A stretch of DNA of 64,000 bases from Streptomyces sp. B3I8 (GCF_030816915.1 NZ_JAUSYN010000002.1:5717501-5781500), one strand, 5' to 3'; shown: positions 1 to 9,500, counted from the first letter of the stretch. The notes: generated by a model from the sequence alone, not told the origin. Numbers and translations are program-made.

Positions 1-637
1 GCAGGTACGCGATCAGGTCACCGGTCGGCACCTCGGTCCAGACGTCCTCCGGAACTCCGACCCGCCTGACCTCGTGACGTCCTCCGTCGTCCTGGTGCAC
101 CAGGACCTGGCGGCCGGCCGCGTCCAGCGCTTCCACCCGAAGGCGCACCGCGCCGTGCGAGACCGTGGGGAACATCCGCCGCAGTACCCCGTCCGAGTGG
201 AGGCGGCGCAGAAGATCCCATTGCCGCCGGTAGTACTCGGTCGACAGCAGGGCGGACCACTGCGAGGCAGCCGGCTCCCCCCGTGCGAGGTCCCCGGCGA
301 GTTCGTTGAGATCCATGAACGGGAACCGTGCGGCCAGCACGTCGAACGGAAGGCCTTCCCGCCATGCGGCGACGGCCTCCACGAGCAGCCCGAGATCCCC
401 CGTGGCCCCGATCTCCCAGCGGAAATCGGGGATGTGGACCCCGAGCCGGAAGAGCCGTTCCCCCGTGGCCATGCCGACGGCCAGGTACCCCCTCGGCGTC
501 TCGATGCCGATGACGCCGTGGGCCCAGGGGGCGAGTCCGATGTCCAGTCCGCGCAGCCGCGCCACCTCCCTCATGGCGGACGCGAGGCCGCCGGAAGCGG
601 TCACGTCCGGGTACAGATCTTCTCCGTGCGCGTCCAT
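1..637 (-). CDS. DUF6193-like protein, probable immunity protein (partial, runs off window)
   Basis: An open frame on the minus strand starts at ATG 637 and runs without a stop off the left edge (at least 212 residues). The translation begins MDAHGEDLYPDVTASGG and contains AWREGLPFDV, ASQWSALL and FPTVSHGAVRLRV, a pattern I recall from the Streptomyces DUF6193 family. It begins 15 nt downstream of the stop of the large secreted HINT protein, in the same direction, which is the position expected of an immunity gene for a polymorphic toxin. The family assignment is from memory and the immunity role is inferred from position. There is no signal peptide, consistent with a cytoplasmic partner. The C-terminus is outside the window. 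Confidence 0.6.
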   Translation of the reverse strand, partial: MDAHGEDLYPDVTASGGLASAMREVARLRGLDIGLAPWAHGVIGIETPRGYLAVGMATGERLFRLGVHIPDFRWEIGATGDLGLLVEAVAAWREGLPFDVLAARFPFMDLNELAGDLARGEPAASQWSALLSTEYYRRQWDLLRRLHSDGVLRRMFPTVSHGAVRLRVEALDAAGRQVLVHQDDGGRHEVRRVGVPEDVWTEVPTGDLIAYL

Positions 638-652
638 ATGCCTTCGGCCCCC

Positions 653-3600
653 TCAGCAGTGGCAGTACCCGATGACAGAACCCTTCACGGGCTTCAGTTC
701 ACCCAACTCCGAGAAGTTGGGCACGCTCGTCGGCGGGTCCAGCTTCATGGCGCCCCCGGTTCCGGACGGCGAATAGAACTTCACCGAACTCCAGGGGCGC
801 TGACCGTTGGCGACCGCTCTGGCAATCATGGACATCTCGTAGTCCGTGGCTGGTCCGGCCTCACCGGCCAGCAGGCCGCGCTTGGCGGCTGCCATGAATC
901 CGCCGAGATCGTTCAGCCCCGTCAGGTTGACGTGCAGCACGACACCCGGATCGGCGATCGCCATCTCCGCCTGCCGGGCGAAGTCCTGCGGAGCCACCTG
1001 CGAGAAGGTCCAGAACCTGTTCTCGGGAAGACCGGCCCACGCGTCGAGCGCCCCCTTGTTCTGCCACCCCAGGGCGATCTTGCAGTTGTGGACGAGTACC
1101 GGAGTGGCGCCCGCGAACACGAAGAACGTGTGCAGTTCGCCGACCGTGAGGTCGTACACCTCGTGCGGGGACAGACCCGGGCGGTCGAGGAGGGCGGTCA
1201 CGGGGCGGACGGTGCCGTCCGATGTACGCAGGCGGTCACCGACGTGCAGCTCCGACACCAGGGTCCACCCGCGATCCACCACGTAGAACCGGTGGCCGGC
1301 GGTGCTGCTCAGCCTGCCCCCACCGGCGACGGTGATGTCCATCAGCCGCCGGGTGTCGTGTCGGAAGGTGTCCGTGATCCGCCGGTCGCTCAAGCGGCCG
1401 GAGTCCGGATCCATGGACCGCACACGGTCTCCCACACCCACCTGGCTGATGGGCCGGCGCGAACCGTCCGCCATGAGCACCTCGGTGGTGCCGGGGAAAC
1501 TGTTGATCCGGCAGCCCATGCGCATCGCCTCGGTCAGCCGCGCCGACCGCTCGATACCTGCCAGCGCCGCCGCGTCGATGTCCAGCGTGCGCAGCGCCGC
1601 CAGGGCCTCGGTGACTCCGGTGCCGGTGCGCAGCGAGATGTTCACGGCCTTGACCGCGTCGGCGATCGCGGCCAGGGGCACGTCGAGCGGGAAATAGGTG
1701 GCGAGACTCCACGCGCAGGCGGACTTGTCGCCGTGCCAGCAGTCCATCAGGTCCTCGGCGAAGAAGGAGAACAGGATTCCCCCCGGTACGTCGCCGAAGA
1801 GGCTCTGCCAACCGGCGCGGACGATGTCCTTGCCGGAGAAGTGGTGCGTCCAGCCGTCGATGTGGACGTCCTTCAGTGACGCCCGCTTCAGGAACTGCCA
1901 TGCCGCCTTCGGGCACCCCTCGGCCGTGGCCTGGGCCTCGGCGTCGGCGCACAGGTAGTAGTCGGCCTCGTAGGTGACGACCAGGTTGTACATGGCGTCG
2001 CAGCCCGAGAAGGCCGCTTCCGGCATGCCCGGACACGTGCCGATCTGACGGGAACCGACGATCTCGACCGTTGACTCGTCGGGAACGGCGAACACACCGG
2101 GAATGCCCGTACCGGTTCCTTCGGCACTCGCCTGGTTGGCCTTCTCCCGCTCCGCGCGGTCGGAGGCCTCCTGTGCCTCCTTGGCGTACTTGTCCGCGTC
2201 CTTGGCAGCCTCCTCGGCCGCGTCCGCGTCCGCGTCCGCCTGGTTCGCGGCCGTCCGTGCGTCCTTCGCCGCCGTCTCCGCCCGGGTCGCCGCCTCGCGG
2301 GCCGCCTGGGCGTCCAGGGCCGCCTGGTCCGCCGAGGTGCGGGCGTCCGTGGCATAGCTCTCGGCCCGGTCCGCCGCCGTGTCCGCGGCGGCCGCGTCCT
2401 CCGTGGCCCGGCGGTCGTACTCTATGGTGCGCGCCAGGGACTGGGTCGCCTTGGCCGCCGCTGTGGCGGCCGCCGCCGAGTAGCCGAGGGCTTCCTTGGC
2501 GTAGCCGCGGGCCTCGGAGGCGTATGCCGCCGCGTCCGCCGCCGACTGCAGGGCGGCCTTCGCGTCCGCCGTCGCCTTGTCCGCCAGGCTTTTGGCGAGG
2601 GCCGCTTCCTTCACGGCGTTCTTGGCATGCGCGTCGGCGACCGCCGCCTGCTGTTCGGCGATGGTCTTCGCGTTCTGGCCGACCAGGACGACCAGGCCGG
2701 CCGCCGAGTCCTTGGTGAGGTACGGGGAGCCGAGCTGGATGGCGTCGTTGGCGGGGTCGGCGACGCGGGACGCCGCTTGGTGGGCGTCGACCGCCGCCTG
2801 TGCGGTGCTGTAGGCGAAACCTGCCGCCTTGGCCGCCGCCACCCGCGCCGTCACCGATTCCTTCAGTGCCGCGTCCGCGTCGTCCTTGGCCTCCTTGGCG
2901 TGCTTCTCGGCCGCGTCGGCGGCTTCGACCGCCAAGTCCGCCTCGGCAGCGGCATGCTGGGACGCGGCGATGGCGTCCGCCGCCGCGCTTGTAGCCGTAC
3001 GCACCGCCGCGTCCGCCGTCAGTTTGTCCGCCTGGGCCGCGTCGGAGTTCGCGCGGGCCCGGTCGGCGGCCGCCTCCGCGCGGGTGGCCGCCGCGTCCGC
3101 GTCTGCTGCCGCCTGGGTGGCGGCGTCGGCGGCGGTCCGGGCGTTCTTCGCCGCGGTCTCCGCCGTCGTGGCCTGGCGGTCCGCCTCGTCGGCCGCCGCA
3201 CGCGCGGCGGTTGCCGCGTCGCCCGCGTCCAGTGAGTCGGCGTAGGCATCCTTCGCGTCGGCCTTGGCGCGGGCCGCGTCGGCCTTCTGCTCGGCGTCCC
3301 ACGCGTCGTCCCGCTTCGCCTTGGCGTCGTCGCGTGCCGCTTCCGCGTCCGCGCGCCGCGCGGACGCGGTGCCCGCCGCGGTCTGGGCCTTCGTCTTGGC
3401 GTCCTGCGCCGTGGAGTCGTAGGCCTCGGCATCCTCGCGATGCCGGGCGGCTTCCGCCTGCTTGGCGGCGGCGGTCTCCTTCTCCTCCTTGGCCGTCTGC
3501 TCCTCGGCCTCCGCCGCGAGGCGTTTCTTGTGCGCGTCCTCCGCGGCGTCCTTGGCGTCGCCCTCGGCCGTCAGCGCCACTTCCAGCTTGGCCTCGGCGG

Positions 3601-5179
3601 TCTCCTTGTCCGCCTTGGCGTTGTCACGGTGGTCCTTCGCCGCCTCCGATGCCCACTTAGCCTGCAACTCGGCGTACTGCGCGGACTCCTTGCGGAACTC
3701 CGCCTTGGACTGCGCCGCCTGGGTGATCGCGCGCTGGGCGATCGTCGCACTGTCGGCGGCGGAGGCGTGCGTGGCCGCCTCCGCCGTCTGCCCGGCGATC
3801 ACCATGGCGTCCAGCGCGGCCGTGATGCCGTGCGTGACCTGTGCCTTCTGCTGTGCGACGAGGAGACCGCGCCCGCGTGGGGCGCCCTCCGCGTCGGCCG
3901 TGGCGTACGCGTCCTGCACCGCGGTGTCGCTGGTGGTCACCGCTCGTTTCGCGGCGGCCGCCTGCTGCTTGAGGAGGATCAGCTGCGCCTTGCTGACCGA
4001 CTGCGCGTGCGCCAAGTTGTTCTTGGCCAGCGTGAACTGCGCCGCGTCCGGCGGGAACGCGTCGTCCTTGCCTGCGCCTCCGGGGGACCAGTACCCCTGC
4101 CACTGCGCGATGTGGTCGGCCGCCCAGGAGTAGCCGAGCATGTTGCCGAGGATCTTCGAACCGGAGACCAGGGACTTGGCCGCTGTCGTGTTGGCGGTCA
4201 GGATCTGGTTGCGCTGGGTGGCCTGCGAGGCGATCTCCTGCTGCCACTCGGCGGCGGCGGACGTCTCCTCCTGTCCCAGCACCGTGTTGGGGTCGATCGG
4301 ATCGCGCCACGCACAGGCGCCGAAGCGGGTCTTGAGGTCCTCCACCGCGATCCGGAATTCGGCACTGTCCGGCTGCGGCGCCGACCTGGGGAAACCGCCC
4401 GACTGCAGGAAGATGCGGGCGTTGTCCGCACCCGTCGGTTCGAGATTCCAGTCCGTCAGATACTCGAAGGCCTGCTTCTCGTCATATGTCGAGTCGGAAC
4501 CACTCGGGGCATCCTCGCCGTAAAGCGGACCGCCCACCGCGGTCACCACGTTCTTCGTCGCCTCGTCGGCCCTGCCGGTGGGGTCCTCGTAGAAGTCGCT
4601 CTCCTGCTTCCAGTACTGGTCGAAGTACCACTGGGAGAGGCCGGTCTGCTGGAACAGGCCCTGCTTGTCGTCGCCGGGATGTCCGGGCGCCCAGTAGAAG
4701 TCGGCGTCGGGCATGACCGCCGGGTGCTGCAGGCCTGCCAGCTGCGCCTCCCATCGGTCCTCCATGGGCCCGATGGCTTCACTCGCCCTGTCGGCGTCCG
4801 CCTTGTCCTCGGCGAGCGCCTGACTGAGCGGTGTCCCGTCCCAGTAGTCGCGGTCGGCCAGCTCGTGTAACCGGTCCGCCGGCTGGTTCAACGCGTCCTG
4901 CGCGACGGCCGCCATGGACGGGCCGCCCAGTTGCAGCACCCCGTTCATCAGGCACTGGTCCTCCCGCAGTTGCTCGGCGGCCGTGGTCTCGTACCAGTCC
5001 TGGCTGACGTTCTCCGTGCGGTCGTCCTGCCCGGGAGTCAGGGCACCTGGATTCACAGCCAGTCCTGTGAGGAGGGCCAGCGCGGTGACGGAGGTCAGCC
5101 CCGGCGCGCGCCGGGCGAGTCCCCCTCTGCCGCGTTTCCCGCTTCTCCCGCGCCTGTCCGGTGTTCTTCCGAATCTCAA
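653..5179 (-). CDS. Secreted polymorphic toxin with Ala-rich coiled-coil stalk and pretoxin HINT domain
   Basis: 1508 residues from a TTG start at 5179 (no nearby ATG in frame; an AAGGGA sequence lies upstream). The N-terminus is Arg-rich followed by a hydrophobic segment (about residues 27-45), consistent with export. Residues about 60-430 form a Trp/Tyr-rich globular region; about 440-1040 are very Ala/Lys/Glu/Asp-rich heptad-like sequence, a long coiled-coil stalk. Residues 1223-1366 are a HINT domain: it opens with Cys (CRINSFPGT), has a TAGH block and ends VLVHN before Cys1366. Such pretoxin HINT domains sit just upstream of a toxin tip and are thought to release it by self-cleavage. The last 142 residues (1367-1508, ending GYCHC) are the presumed toxin; I do not recognise the fold. 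The DUF6193 gene follows after 15 nt. The architecture is clear; the toxic activity is inferred. Confidence 0.8.
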   Translation of the reverse strand: MRFGRTPDRRGRSGKRGRGGLARRAPGLTSVTALALLTGLAVNPGALTPGQDDRTENVSQDWYETTAAEQLREDQCLMNGVLQLGGPSMAAVAQDALNQPADRLHELADRDYWDGTPLSQALAEDKADADRASEAIGPMEDRWEAQLAGLQHPAVMPDADFYWAPGHPGDDKQGLFQQTGLSQWYFDQYWKQESDFYEDPTGRADEATKNVVTAVGGPLYGEDAPSGSDSTYDEKQAFEYLTDWNLEPTGADNARIFLQSGGFPRSAPQPDSAEFRIAVEDLKTRFGACAWRDPIDPNTVLGQEETSAAAEWQQEIASQATQRNQILTANTTAAKSLVSGSKILGNMLGYSWAADHIAQWQGYWSPGGAGKDDAFPPDAAQFTLAKNNLAHAQSVSKAQLILLKQQAAAAKRAVTTSDTAVQDAYATADAEGAPRGRGLLVAQQKAQVTHGITAALDAMVIAGQTAEAATHASAADSATIAQRAITQAAQSKAEFRKESAQYAELQAKWASEAAKDHRDNAKADKETAEAKLEVALTAEGDAKDAAEDAHKKRLAAEAEEQTAKEEKETAAAKQAEAARHREDAEAYDSTAQDAKTKAQTAAGTASARRADAEAARDDAKAKRDDAWDAEQKADAARAKADAKDAYADSLDAGDAATAARAAADEADRQATTAETAAKNARTAADAATQAAADADAAATRAEAAADRARANSDAAQADKLTADAAVRTATSAAADAIAASQHAAAEADLAVEAADAAEKHAKEAKDDADAALKESVTARVAAAKAAGFAYSTAQAAVDAHQAASRVADPANDAIQLGSPYLTKDSAAGLVVLVGQNAKTIAEQQAAVADAHAKNAVKEAALAKSLADKATADAKAALQSAADAAAYASEARGYAKEALGYSAAAATAAAKATQSLARTIEYDRRATEDAAAADTAADRAESYATDARTSADQAALDAQAAREAATRAETAAKDARTAANQADADADAAEEAAKDADKYAKEAQEASDRAEREKANQASAEGTGTGIPGVFAVPDESTVEIVGSRQIGTCPGMPEAAFSGCDAMYNLVVTYEADYYLCADAEAQATAEGCPKAAWQFLKRASLKDVHIDGWTHHFSGKDIVRAGWQSLFGDVPGGILFSFFAEDLMDCWHGDKSACAWSLATYFPLDVPLAAIADAVKAVNISLRTGTGVTEALAALRTLDIDAAALAGIERSARLTEAMRMGCRINSFPGTTEVLMADGSRRPISQVGVGDRVRSMDPDSGRLSDRRITDTFRHDTRRLMDITVAGGGRLSSTAGHRFYVVDRGWTLVSELHVGDRLRTSDGTVRPVTALLDRPGLSPHEVYDLTVGELHTFFVFAGATPVLVHNCKIALGWQNKGALDAWAGLPENRFWTFSQVAPQDFARQAEMAIADPGVVLHVNLTGLNDLGGFMAAAKRGLLAGEAGPATDYEMSMIARAVANGQRPWSSVKFYSPSGTGGAMKLDPPTSVPNFSELGELKPVKGSVIGYCHC

Positions 5180-5573
5180 CCCGCGTCCCTTCGCACACCG
5201 TCATCGACGGTGTGTTGATGGCATGGGCCTGACATCACCTCCTCCGGGCCGGTGGCATCACACGCGAGTCGGCGGGCATGGCGACCTGGCGCGAGGTGAT
5301 CGCCCGACCGTATCGAGAGGCGTGATCTTCACTGATACGCCATAGCGAAGTCACAGTAGTCACACAGCTGACGCATATGACAAGCTCTCCGAGTCGATCA
5401 CTTCGGACAGTGATCGACAGCCCTCCACTCGCTGACTGTTCGTCACTACCGTTGTGACAGAGGCTTGTTGCCCGGCTACCGAGCAAGACCCTACGGCTCC
5501 GCGTGGCGCGGTGGCCGACGCATGCGTGCGGCACCCTTCGCCGCCGCACCCGAACCTCTGCAGGGGAGACCCG
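5180..5573. promoter_or_regulatory. Divergent intergenic region between toxin and VCBS-repeat gene
   Basis: 394 bp that is clearly more AT-rich than its surroundings between about 5320 and 5470 and separates two divergent genes, so it must hold both promoters. A short direct repeat (GTCACA-GTA-GTCACA) lies at about 5350-5364. No operator that I can name is present. Small frames here lack codon bias and look non-coding. Confidence 0.4.
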
Positions 5574-6530
5574 ATGCAAGGCACCAGCAATGGCCGTTCG
5601 CTCACATCGCTTTCGCGGCTCGCTCTCGTCCTCGCCATGGGAACTCTGTCCACGGCCGCGGCCGGCACCGCTTCCGCTGACACCAGCGCTTCGCCCACCT
5701 CCGCGGACGCCGCCCGGATCACACGGGCCGCTCATATCCCGCAGGAGGCCGTGTCCGGGCCCTCCCGCACTCCGACCGCCGCCGCATCGCCGGCTACGGC
5801 CGCCTCGGGGACGGCCGCCGTCTTCGGCATGTTCGCCATCGATACCAGGGGCAACCTGTATTCCTACGCCCCCGACAGCGCCGACGTCCTCGCCCCGCGC
5901 GAACAGCTCGCCACCGACTTCGCGGACGTCCGCACGGCCGGCAGCGCCGACGACGACGGCGACGGCGTCGCGGACGACACCTGGGTCTGGACCACCAACG
6001 GCGGACTGTCCAGCAGTTACGGCTATGTGGGAGGCGGCTGGAACATCTACGACAGCGTCTTCACGCCCGGCGATCTCGGCGGCGCCCAGGGATACGACGT
6101 ACTCGGCCGCGACGCCGACGGCGTGCTGTGGTTCTACTACGGGTACGGCGACGGCACTCTCACCGCGCGCCACAAGGTCGGCTCCTCATGGGACCAGTAC
6201 ACCCAGCTCACTGGCAAGGGCGACCTCACGGGCGATCAGCGGCCCGACCTTGTCGCGCGCGACTCCTCCGGCGTCCTGTGGCTCTACAAGGGCACCGGAG
6301 ACGGCAACGCCCCCTTCGAGGCACGCACGAAGGTCGGTTCCGGATGGAACCAGTTCGACGCCCTCGTCGCCACCGGCGACATGGACCTCGACGGCAAGGC
6401 CGACCTCATCGCCCGCCAGCCGAGCGGTGACCTGTACTTCTACCGGGGCACAGGTGACGCGGCCGCCCCGTTCGCGGCGAAGCGGCAGGTCGGGCACGGC
6501 TACCAGACCTACCGCGTCATGTTCTCCTGA
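5574..6530 (+). CDS. Secreted VCBS/FG-GAP repeat protein
   Basis: 318 residues from ATG 5574, with a good ribosome site (CAGGGGAGA) just upstream. Residues 1-36 are a Sec signal peptide (hydrophobic LALVLAMGTLSTAAAGTASA). After an Ala/Pro/Thr-rich linker come tandem FG-GAP/VCBS-like units, each carrying an acidic turn such as DLTGDQRPDLVARD and DMDLDGKADLIARQ followed by a GVLWLYKGTG-type strand. These are beta-propeller blades that bind calcium through the Asp-rich turns. The protein probably acts outside the cell in surface binding. It is divergent from the toxin gene; a functional link is not demonstrated. Several Streptomyces enzymes carry this domain as an accessory, but no catalytic domain is present here. 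Confidence 0.8.
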   Translation: MQGTSNGRSLTSLSRLALVLAMGTLSTAAAGTASADTSASPTSADAARITRAAHIPQEAVSGPSRTPTAAASPATAASGTAAVFGMFAIDTRGNLYSYAPDSADVLAPREQLATDFADVRTAGSADDDGDGVADDTWVWTTNGGLSSSYGYVGGGWNIYDSVFTPGDLGGAQGYDVLGRDADGVLWFYYGYGDGTLTARHKVGSSWDQYTQLTGKGDLTGDQRPDLVARDSSGVLWLYKGTGDGNAPFEARTKVGSGWNQFDALVATGDMDLDGKADLIARQPSGDLYFYRGTGDAAAPFAAKRQVGHGYQTYRVMFS

Positions 6531-6686
6531 ACGCCTCTCCTGAATGCCTCACCTGAAAGCGTCTGCTGCGGTGCGCAGAGGTGCGCGGGGCCGAACACCT
6601 TCGGTCACCGGACCTTCACCTCGGCCGCCCCTTCTTCTCGCCCGTGCGGGGCACCCGCTTCCGGGCAGCGTATCGAGGGGGTTTCC

Positions 6687-6917
6687 GTGTTCGTCGTCGC
6701 AGTGTCGCTTCTTCCCGTCGCGGCGGTCACGCTGGCCGCGCTCTCCTGGTGGGAGGAGCGGCTGTTCGGCGGTCCCGCCGCCGAGTCACCCCGCCATGCC
6801 CGTACGTCCTCGCGCCGCCGGCACCTGCGCCTGATCCACGGGGGCCGCGCCGCCCGTGCGGCCGGGACGGCGGCAGGCGACGGGAACGCGGCGACGGCAC
6901 GGCGGGACGCCGCCTGA
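6687..6917 (+). CDS. Small membrane protein, unknown function
   Basis: 76 residues from GTG 6687, with a GAGGGGG ribosome site about 6 nt upstream. One N-terminal transmembrane segment (VVAVSLLPVAAVTLAALSW) is followed by an EERLFG motif and a basic RRRHLRLIHGG stretch, then an Ala-rich tail. I believe similar one-helix proteins occur in other Streptomyces, but no function is known to me. The GC bias at third positions supports coding. Confidence 0.5.
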   Translation: MFVVAVSLLPVAAVTLAALSWWEERLFGGPAAESPRHARTSSRRRHLRLIHGGRAARAAGTAAGDGNAATARRDAA

Positions 6918-7009
6918 GGCACACGCCGTGACGCGGGCCGGGGGTACGGCGCACGACGCCCCCGGAGCCGCGCGCCCTGGGGGCGTCGTACCTACGGTCA
7001 CGTGGCGCG

Positions 7010-7309
7010 TCAGTGCCGGCGCACCCTCCACGTGATGAGCAGGCCCACTCCCACGGCCACCGCGGCCGCCGCCGCGAGCACGGGCACCGGCCGTTCCCGT
7101 ACGCCCTGCGACACCCGGGACGCCCGCTCCCCGGCGCGTTCGCGGACGGCCTCCGCCTTCTCGCGGGCGCGGGCCTTCACGTCCGTCTTCGCGGCCAGTT
7201 CCTCGACGGTGCGGCCCAGTTCCTCGCGGGTGTGCGCGATCTGTTCGCGCAGTTCCTCCTTGGTGGCGGGACCGGCCCCGTCGGACGCACTGCGTTCAGC
7301 CATCGACAT
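7010..7309 (-). CDS. DUF3618 family protein
   Basis: 99 residues. The N-terminal half carries the DUF3618 signature (ELREQIAHTREELGRTVEELAAKTDVKARAREKA), an amphipathic and charged helix, followed by a C-terminal transmembrane helix (VLAAAAAVAVGVGLLITW) and a short basic tail. Proteins of this family are small actinobacterial membrane-anchored coiled-coil proteins, often encoded near phage-shock-like or holin-like membrane proteins. A second possible start lies two codons in (ATG 7303). It lies downstream of the BrkB gene on the same strand. Confidence 0.8.
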   Translation of the reverse strand: MSMAERSASDGAGPATKEELREQIAHTREELGRTVEELAAKTDVKARAREKAEAVRERAGERASRVSQGVRERPVPVLAAAAAVAVGVGLLITWRVRRH

Positions 7310-7417
7310 GTCCTTTCCTCGTGCTCGTGAGTTCCTCGTCGGTTCCTCGGCGGTTCCTCATGGGTGTGACAGCCGTACCCGCGGCTCGGTGGCGTGGTGA
7401 CCGGGAGGCCCCGTGAC

Positions 7418-8536
7418 TCAGCCGATCGGTCCCTCGCCCTCGGCGCGGCGCCTGTCCTGCTCGTCCCACGTCCGGGTGTCCCGCGGCTCGGCGTACGGCT
7501 CCTCGTCCGGCGGGAGCCCGCCGGCCACCGCCCGCTGCCGTGCCGTCTCCGCGTCGAACTCCAGGCCCAGCAGGATCGCCAGGTTGCTGATCCACAGCCA
7601 CACCAGGAAGACGATGACGCCGGCCATGGTCCCGTACGTCTTGTTGTACGAGCCGAAGTTGGCCACGTAGAACGCGAACCCGCCGGAGGCCACCAGCCAG
7701 ATCAGCAGCGCCAGCAGGCTGCCGGGGGTGATCCACCTGAAGCCCTGTACCTTCGCGTTGGGCGTGGACCAGTACAGGATCGCGATCATGAGAACCACCA
7801 GCAGCACCAGGACCGGCCACTTGGCGATCGACCACACCGTCAGCGCCGTGTCGCCCAGACCCAGCGCGTCACCGGCCCGCTTGGCGATGCCGCCGGTGAA
7901 CACCACGATGAACGAGCTGATGAGCGCCAGCACCATCAGCACCACCGTCACGGCCATCCGCAGCGGCAGCACCTTCCAGACCGGGCGGCCCTCGGGCACG
8001 TCGTAGACCGCGTTGGCGGTGCGGATGAACGCGGCGATGTAGCCCGACGCCGACCACAACGCCAGGACGAGGCCGACCACCGCCATGATCGAGCCGGTGC
8101 CGCCGCTGCCCTGCAACTGGTGCACCGCGTCGGTGAGGATGGTCGAGGCCGAGCCGGGGGCGAGGCTGTGGACCTGGTCCAGAAGCTTGTCCGTGGTCGA
8201 CTTCCCGGTCATGCCGAGGATCGAGACCAGGACCAGCAGCGCCGGGAACAGGGCCAGCACCCCGTAGTAGGTGAGCGCGGCGGCGCGGTCGGTCAGCTCG
8301 TCGTCCTTGAACTCGCGCAGGGTGCCCTTGAGCACCTCCTTCCAGGAGCGTGCGGGCAGCTCCGTCGGAGTGTCCGGGGCCCTGCGCTCGACCTGCGCGT
8401 CCGGGCCGTACCGCCGGTCGTCCCTGACCGAGCCCGTGCGGGTGTCCTTCACCGATTCCGTGCGGGTGTCCGCGTCCGCGGCCGTGCCGGCGTCCGCGTC
8501 GTGGTGCCTGTGTGCGAGTTTCGATAGCCGCGACAT
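7418..8536 (-). CDS. YihY/BrkB family inner-membrane protein
   Basis: 372 residues from ATG 8536; the open frame extends further upstream, but this Met (MSRLSKLAHRHHDAD) gives the natural family N-terminus. After a charged, Asp/Thr-rich cytoplasmic region of about 75 residues comes the BrkB signature (LTDRAAALTYYGVLALFPALLVLVSILG) and about six transmembrane segments, including VIVFLVWLWISNLAILLGLEF. The C-terminal about 40 residues are charged and disordered. Once named ribonuclease BN by mistake, the family is now regarded as membrane proteins of unclear transport function. The DUF3618 gene lies downstream. Confidence 0.85.
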   Translation of the reverse strand: MSRLSKLAHRHHDADAGTAADADTRTESVKDTRTGSVRDDRRYGPDAQVERRAPDTPTELPARSWKEVLKGTLREFKDDELTDRAAALTYYGVLALFPALLVLVSILGMTGKSTTDKLLDQVHSLAPGSASTILTDAVHQLQGSGGTGSIMAVVGLVLALWSASGYIAAFIRTANAVYDVPEGRPVWKVLPLRMAVTVVLMVLALISSFIVVFTGGIAKRAGDALGLGDTALTVWSIAKWPVLVLLVVLMIAILYWSTPNAKVQGFRWITPGSLLALLIWLVASGGFAFYVANFGSYNKTYGTMAGVIVFLVWLWISNLAILLGLEFDAETARQRAVAGGLPPDEEPYAEPRDTRTWDEQDRRRAEGEGPIG

Positions 8537-8730
8537 GGAGTCCGGGTATCCCCGACGGGCCCGCTCACGCTCCGGACACGCTGCGACCGCGTACCCCCGT
8601 TCGCAGGGGCCCACCGGCATCGGCCCGGTACCTCCGTGCACGGCGTCGTGCCGGCCGTTTGGCGCGGGGGTGCCGGGTAACCCGGACGGGGCGAAACGAT
8701 CTGTCCCCGAACGGACCGGACGGAGATGTC

Positions 8731-8886
8731 ATGGACGAGCAGGTCACCCCTTCGCAGGCGGAGGGCGAGCGGGACGACGAGGACGCGACGACCGACGGAC
8801 GCGCCGACTTTCCGCACCCGACGCCCTCGCAGGCCGAGGGCGAGCGCGACCCGGAGCCCGGCGAACAGGAGCCCGGCCGGATCTGA
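8731..8886 (+). CDS. Small acidic protein with duplicated PSQAEGERD motif
   Basis: 51 residues from ATG 8731, preceded by CGGAGATGTC. The sequence is highly acidic and contains the nonapeptide PSQAEGERD twice, about 25 residues apart (both at DNA level: CCTTCGCAGGCGGAGGGCGAG and CCCTCGCAGGCCGAGGGCGAG). It looks intrinsically disordered. I do not recognise the function. Coding is supported by strong third-position bias and the conserved duplicated peptide. Confidence 0.45.
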   Translation: MDEQVTPSQAEGERDDEDATTDGRADFPHPTPSQAEGERDPEPGEQEPGRI

Positions 8887-8963
8887 GGTGCGGATCCGAC
8901 GCCGAGGCCCACCACGGACGGCGGGCCGGTCCCGGGCGCGGGCCGGTACCACGCGCGGGCCGG

Positions 8964-9341
8964 TCAGCGTGCGGCCGGGCGGCGACGCCCACCGGCGCCG
9001 CGACCGCAGCCGACACAGACGTCGGCGTGCGGCACGGCGAGCAGCCGGTCGCGTGAGATGGATCCGCCGCACACCGTGCACCGCCCGTACGCGGGCGTGC
9101 CGAGGCGGTCCAGCGCGGCGTGGGTCCGCTCCAGCAGGGCCCGCACCCGCTCGGCGTCCGCCCGCAGCCGGTCGGCGGCGGTCACCTTGGCGCCCAGGTC
9201 GCCCACGCCGAGACCGCGGTCCGTACGGAGCGTGGTGGCCTGTGCGTCGACGGCCGCCAGCTCCGCGCGCAGGCCTTGCGCCTGCGCGACGAGCCGGGCA
9301 CGGAGGTCGTCGACCTCCTGGGCTGACAGTTCGGTCGGCAT
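8964..9341 (-). CDS. TraR/DksA family zinc-finger protein
   Basis: 125 residues from ATG 9341. An N-terminal coiled coil (about residues 8-78) is followed by GTPAYGRCTVCGGSISRDRLLAVPHADVCVGCG, the C4 zinc finger of the TraR/DksA family (Cys88, Cys91, Cys109, Cys112). Such proteins bind the RNA polymerase secondary channel and modulate promoter output, DksA together with ppGpp. The two acidic residues at the tip of the DksA coiled coil are not obvious here, so activity may differ. It is a single gene, convergent with the 8731 small ORF and divergent from the pyruvyl transferase-like gene. Confidence 0.85.
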   Translation of the reverse strand: MPTELSAQEVDDLRARLVAQAQGLRAELAAVDAQATTLRTDRGLGVGDLGAKVTAADRLRADAERVRALLERTHAALDRLGTPAYGRCTVCGGSISRDRLLAVPHADVCVGCGRGAGGRRRPAAR

Positions 9342-9500
9342 GACGGCTCCTCGTCTCGACGGACCCGGGTTCCCGCCGGGACGCGGAGCACACGCGGACC
9401 ACACGCGGGGGAACGCCGACGCCGGGCCTCGGTACGCGGCCACCGGTTCGCGGCGCACGGCATGCGGCGATCGGCTCGCGGCGAACGGGAGGAGCGCACG

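Noticed and set aside
74..1879. A 601-codon plus-strand frame over the toxin gene
   Set aside because: Antisense shadow; low-complexity His/Pro/Arg/Gly composition and no family, whereas the minus frame shows a clear HINT domain.
5235..6173. A 312-codon minus-strand frame over the VCBS gene
   Set aside because: The plus frame has a signal peptide, ribosome site and repeat motifs; the minus frame has none.
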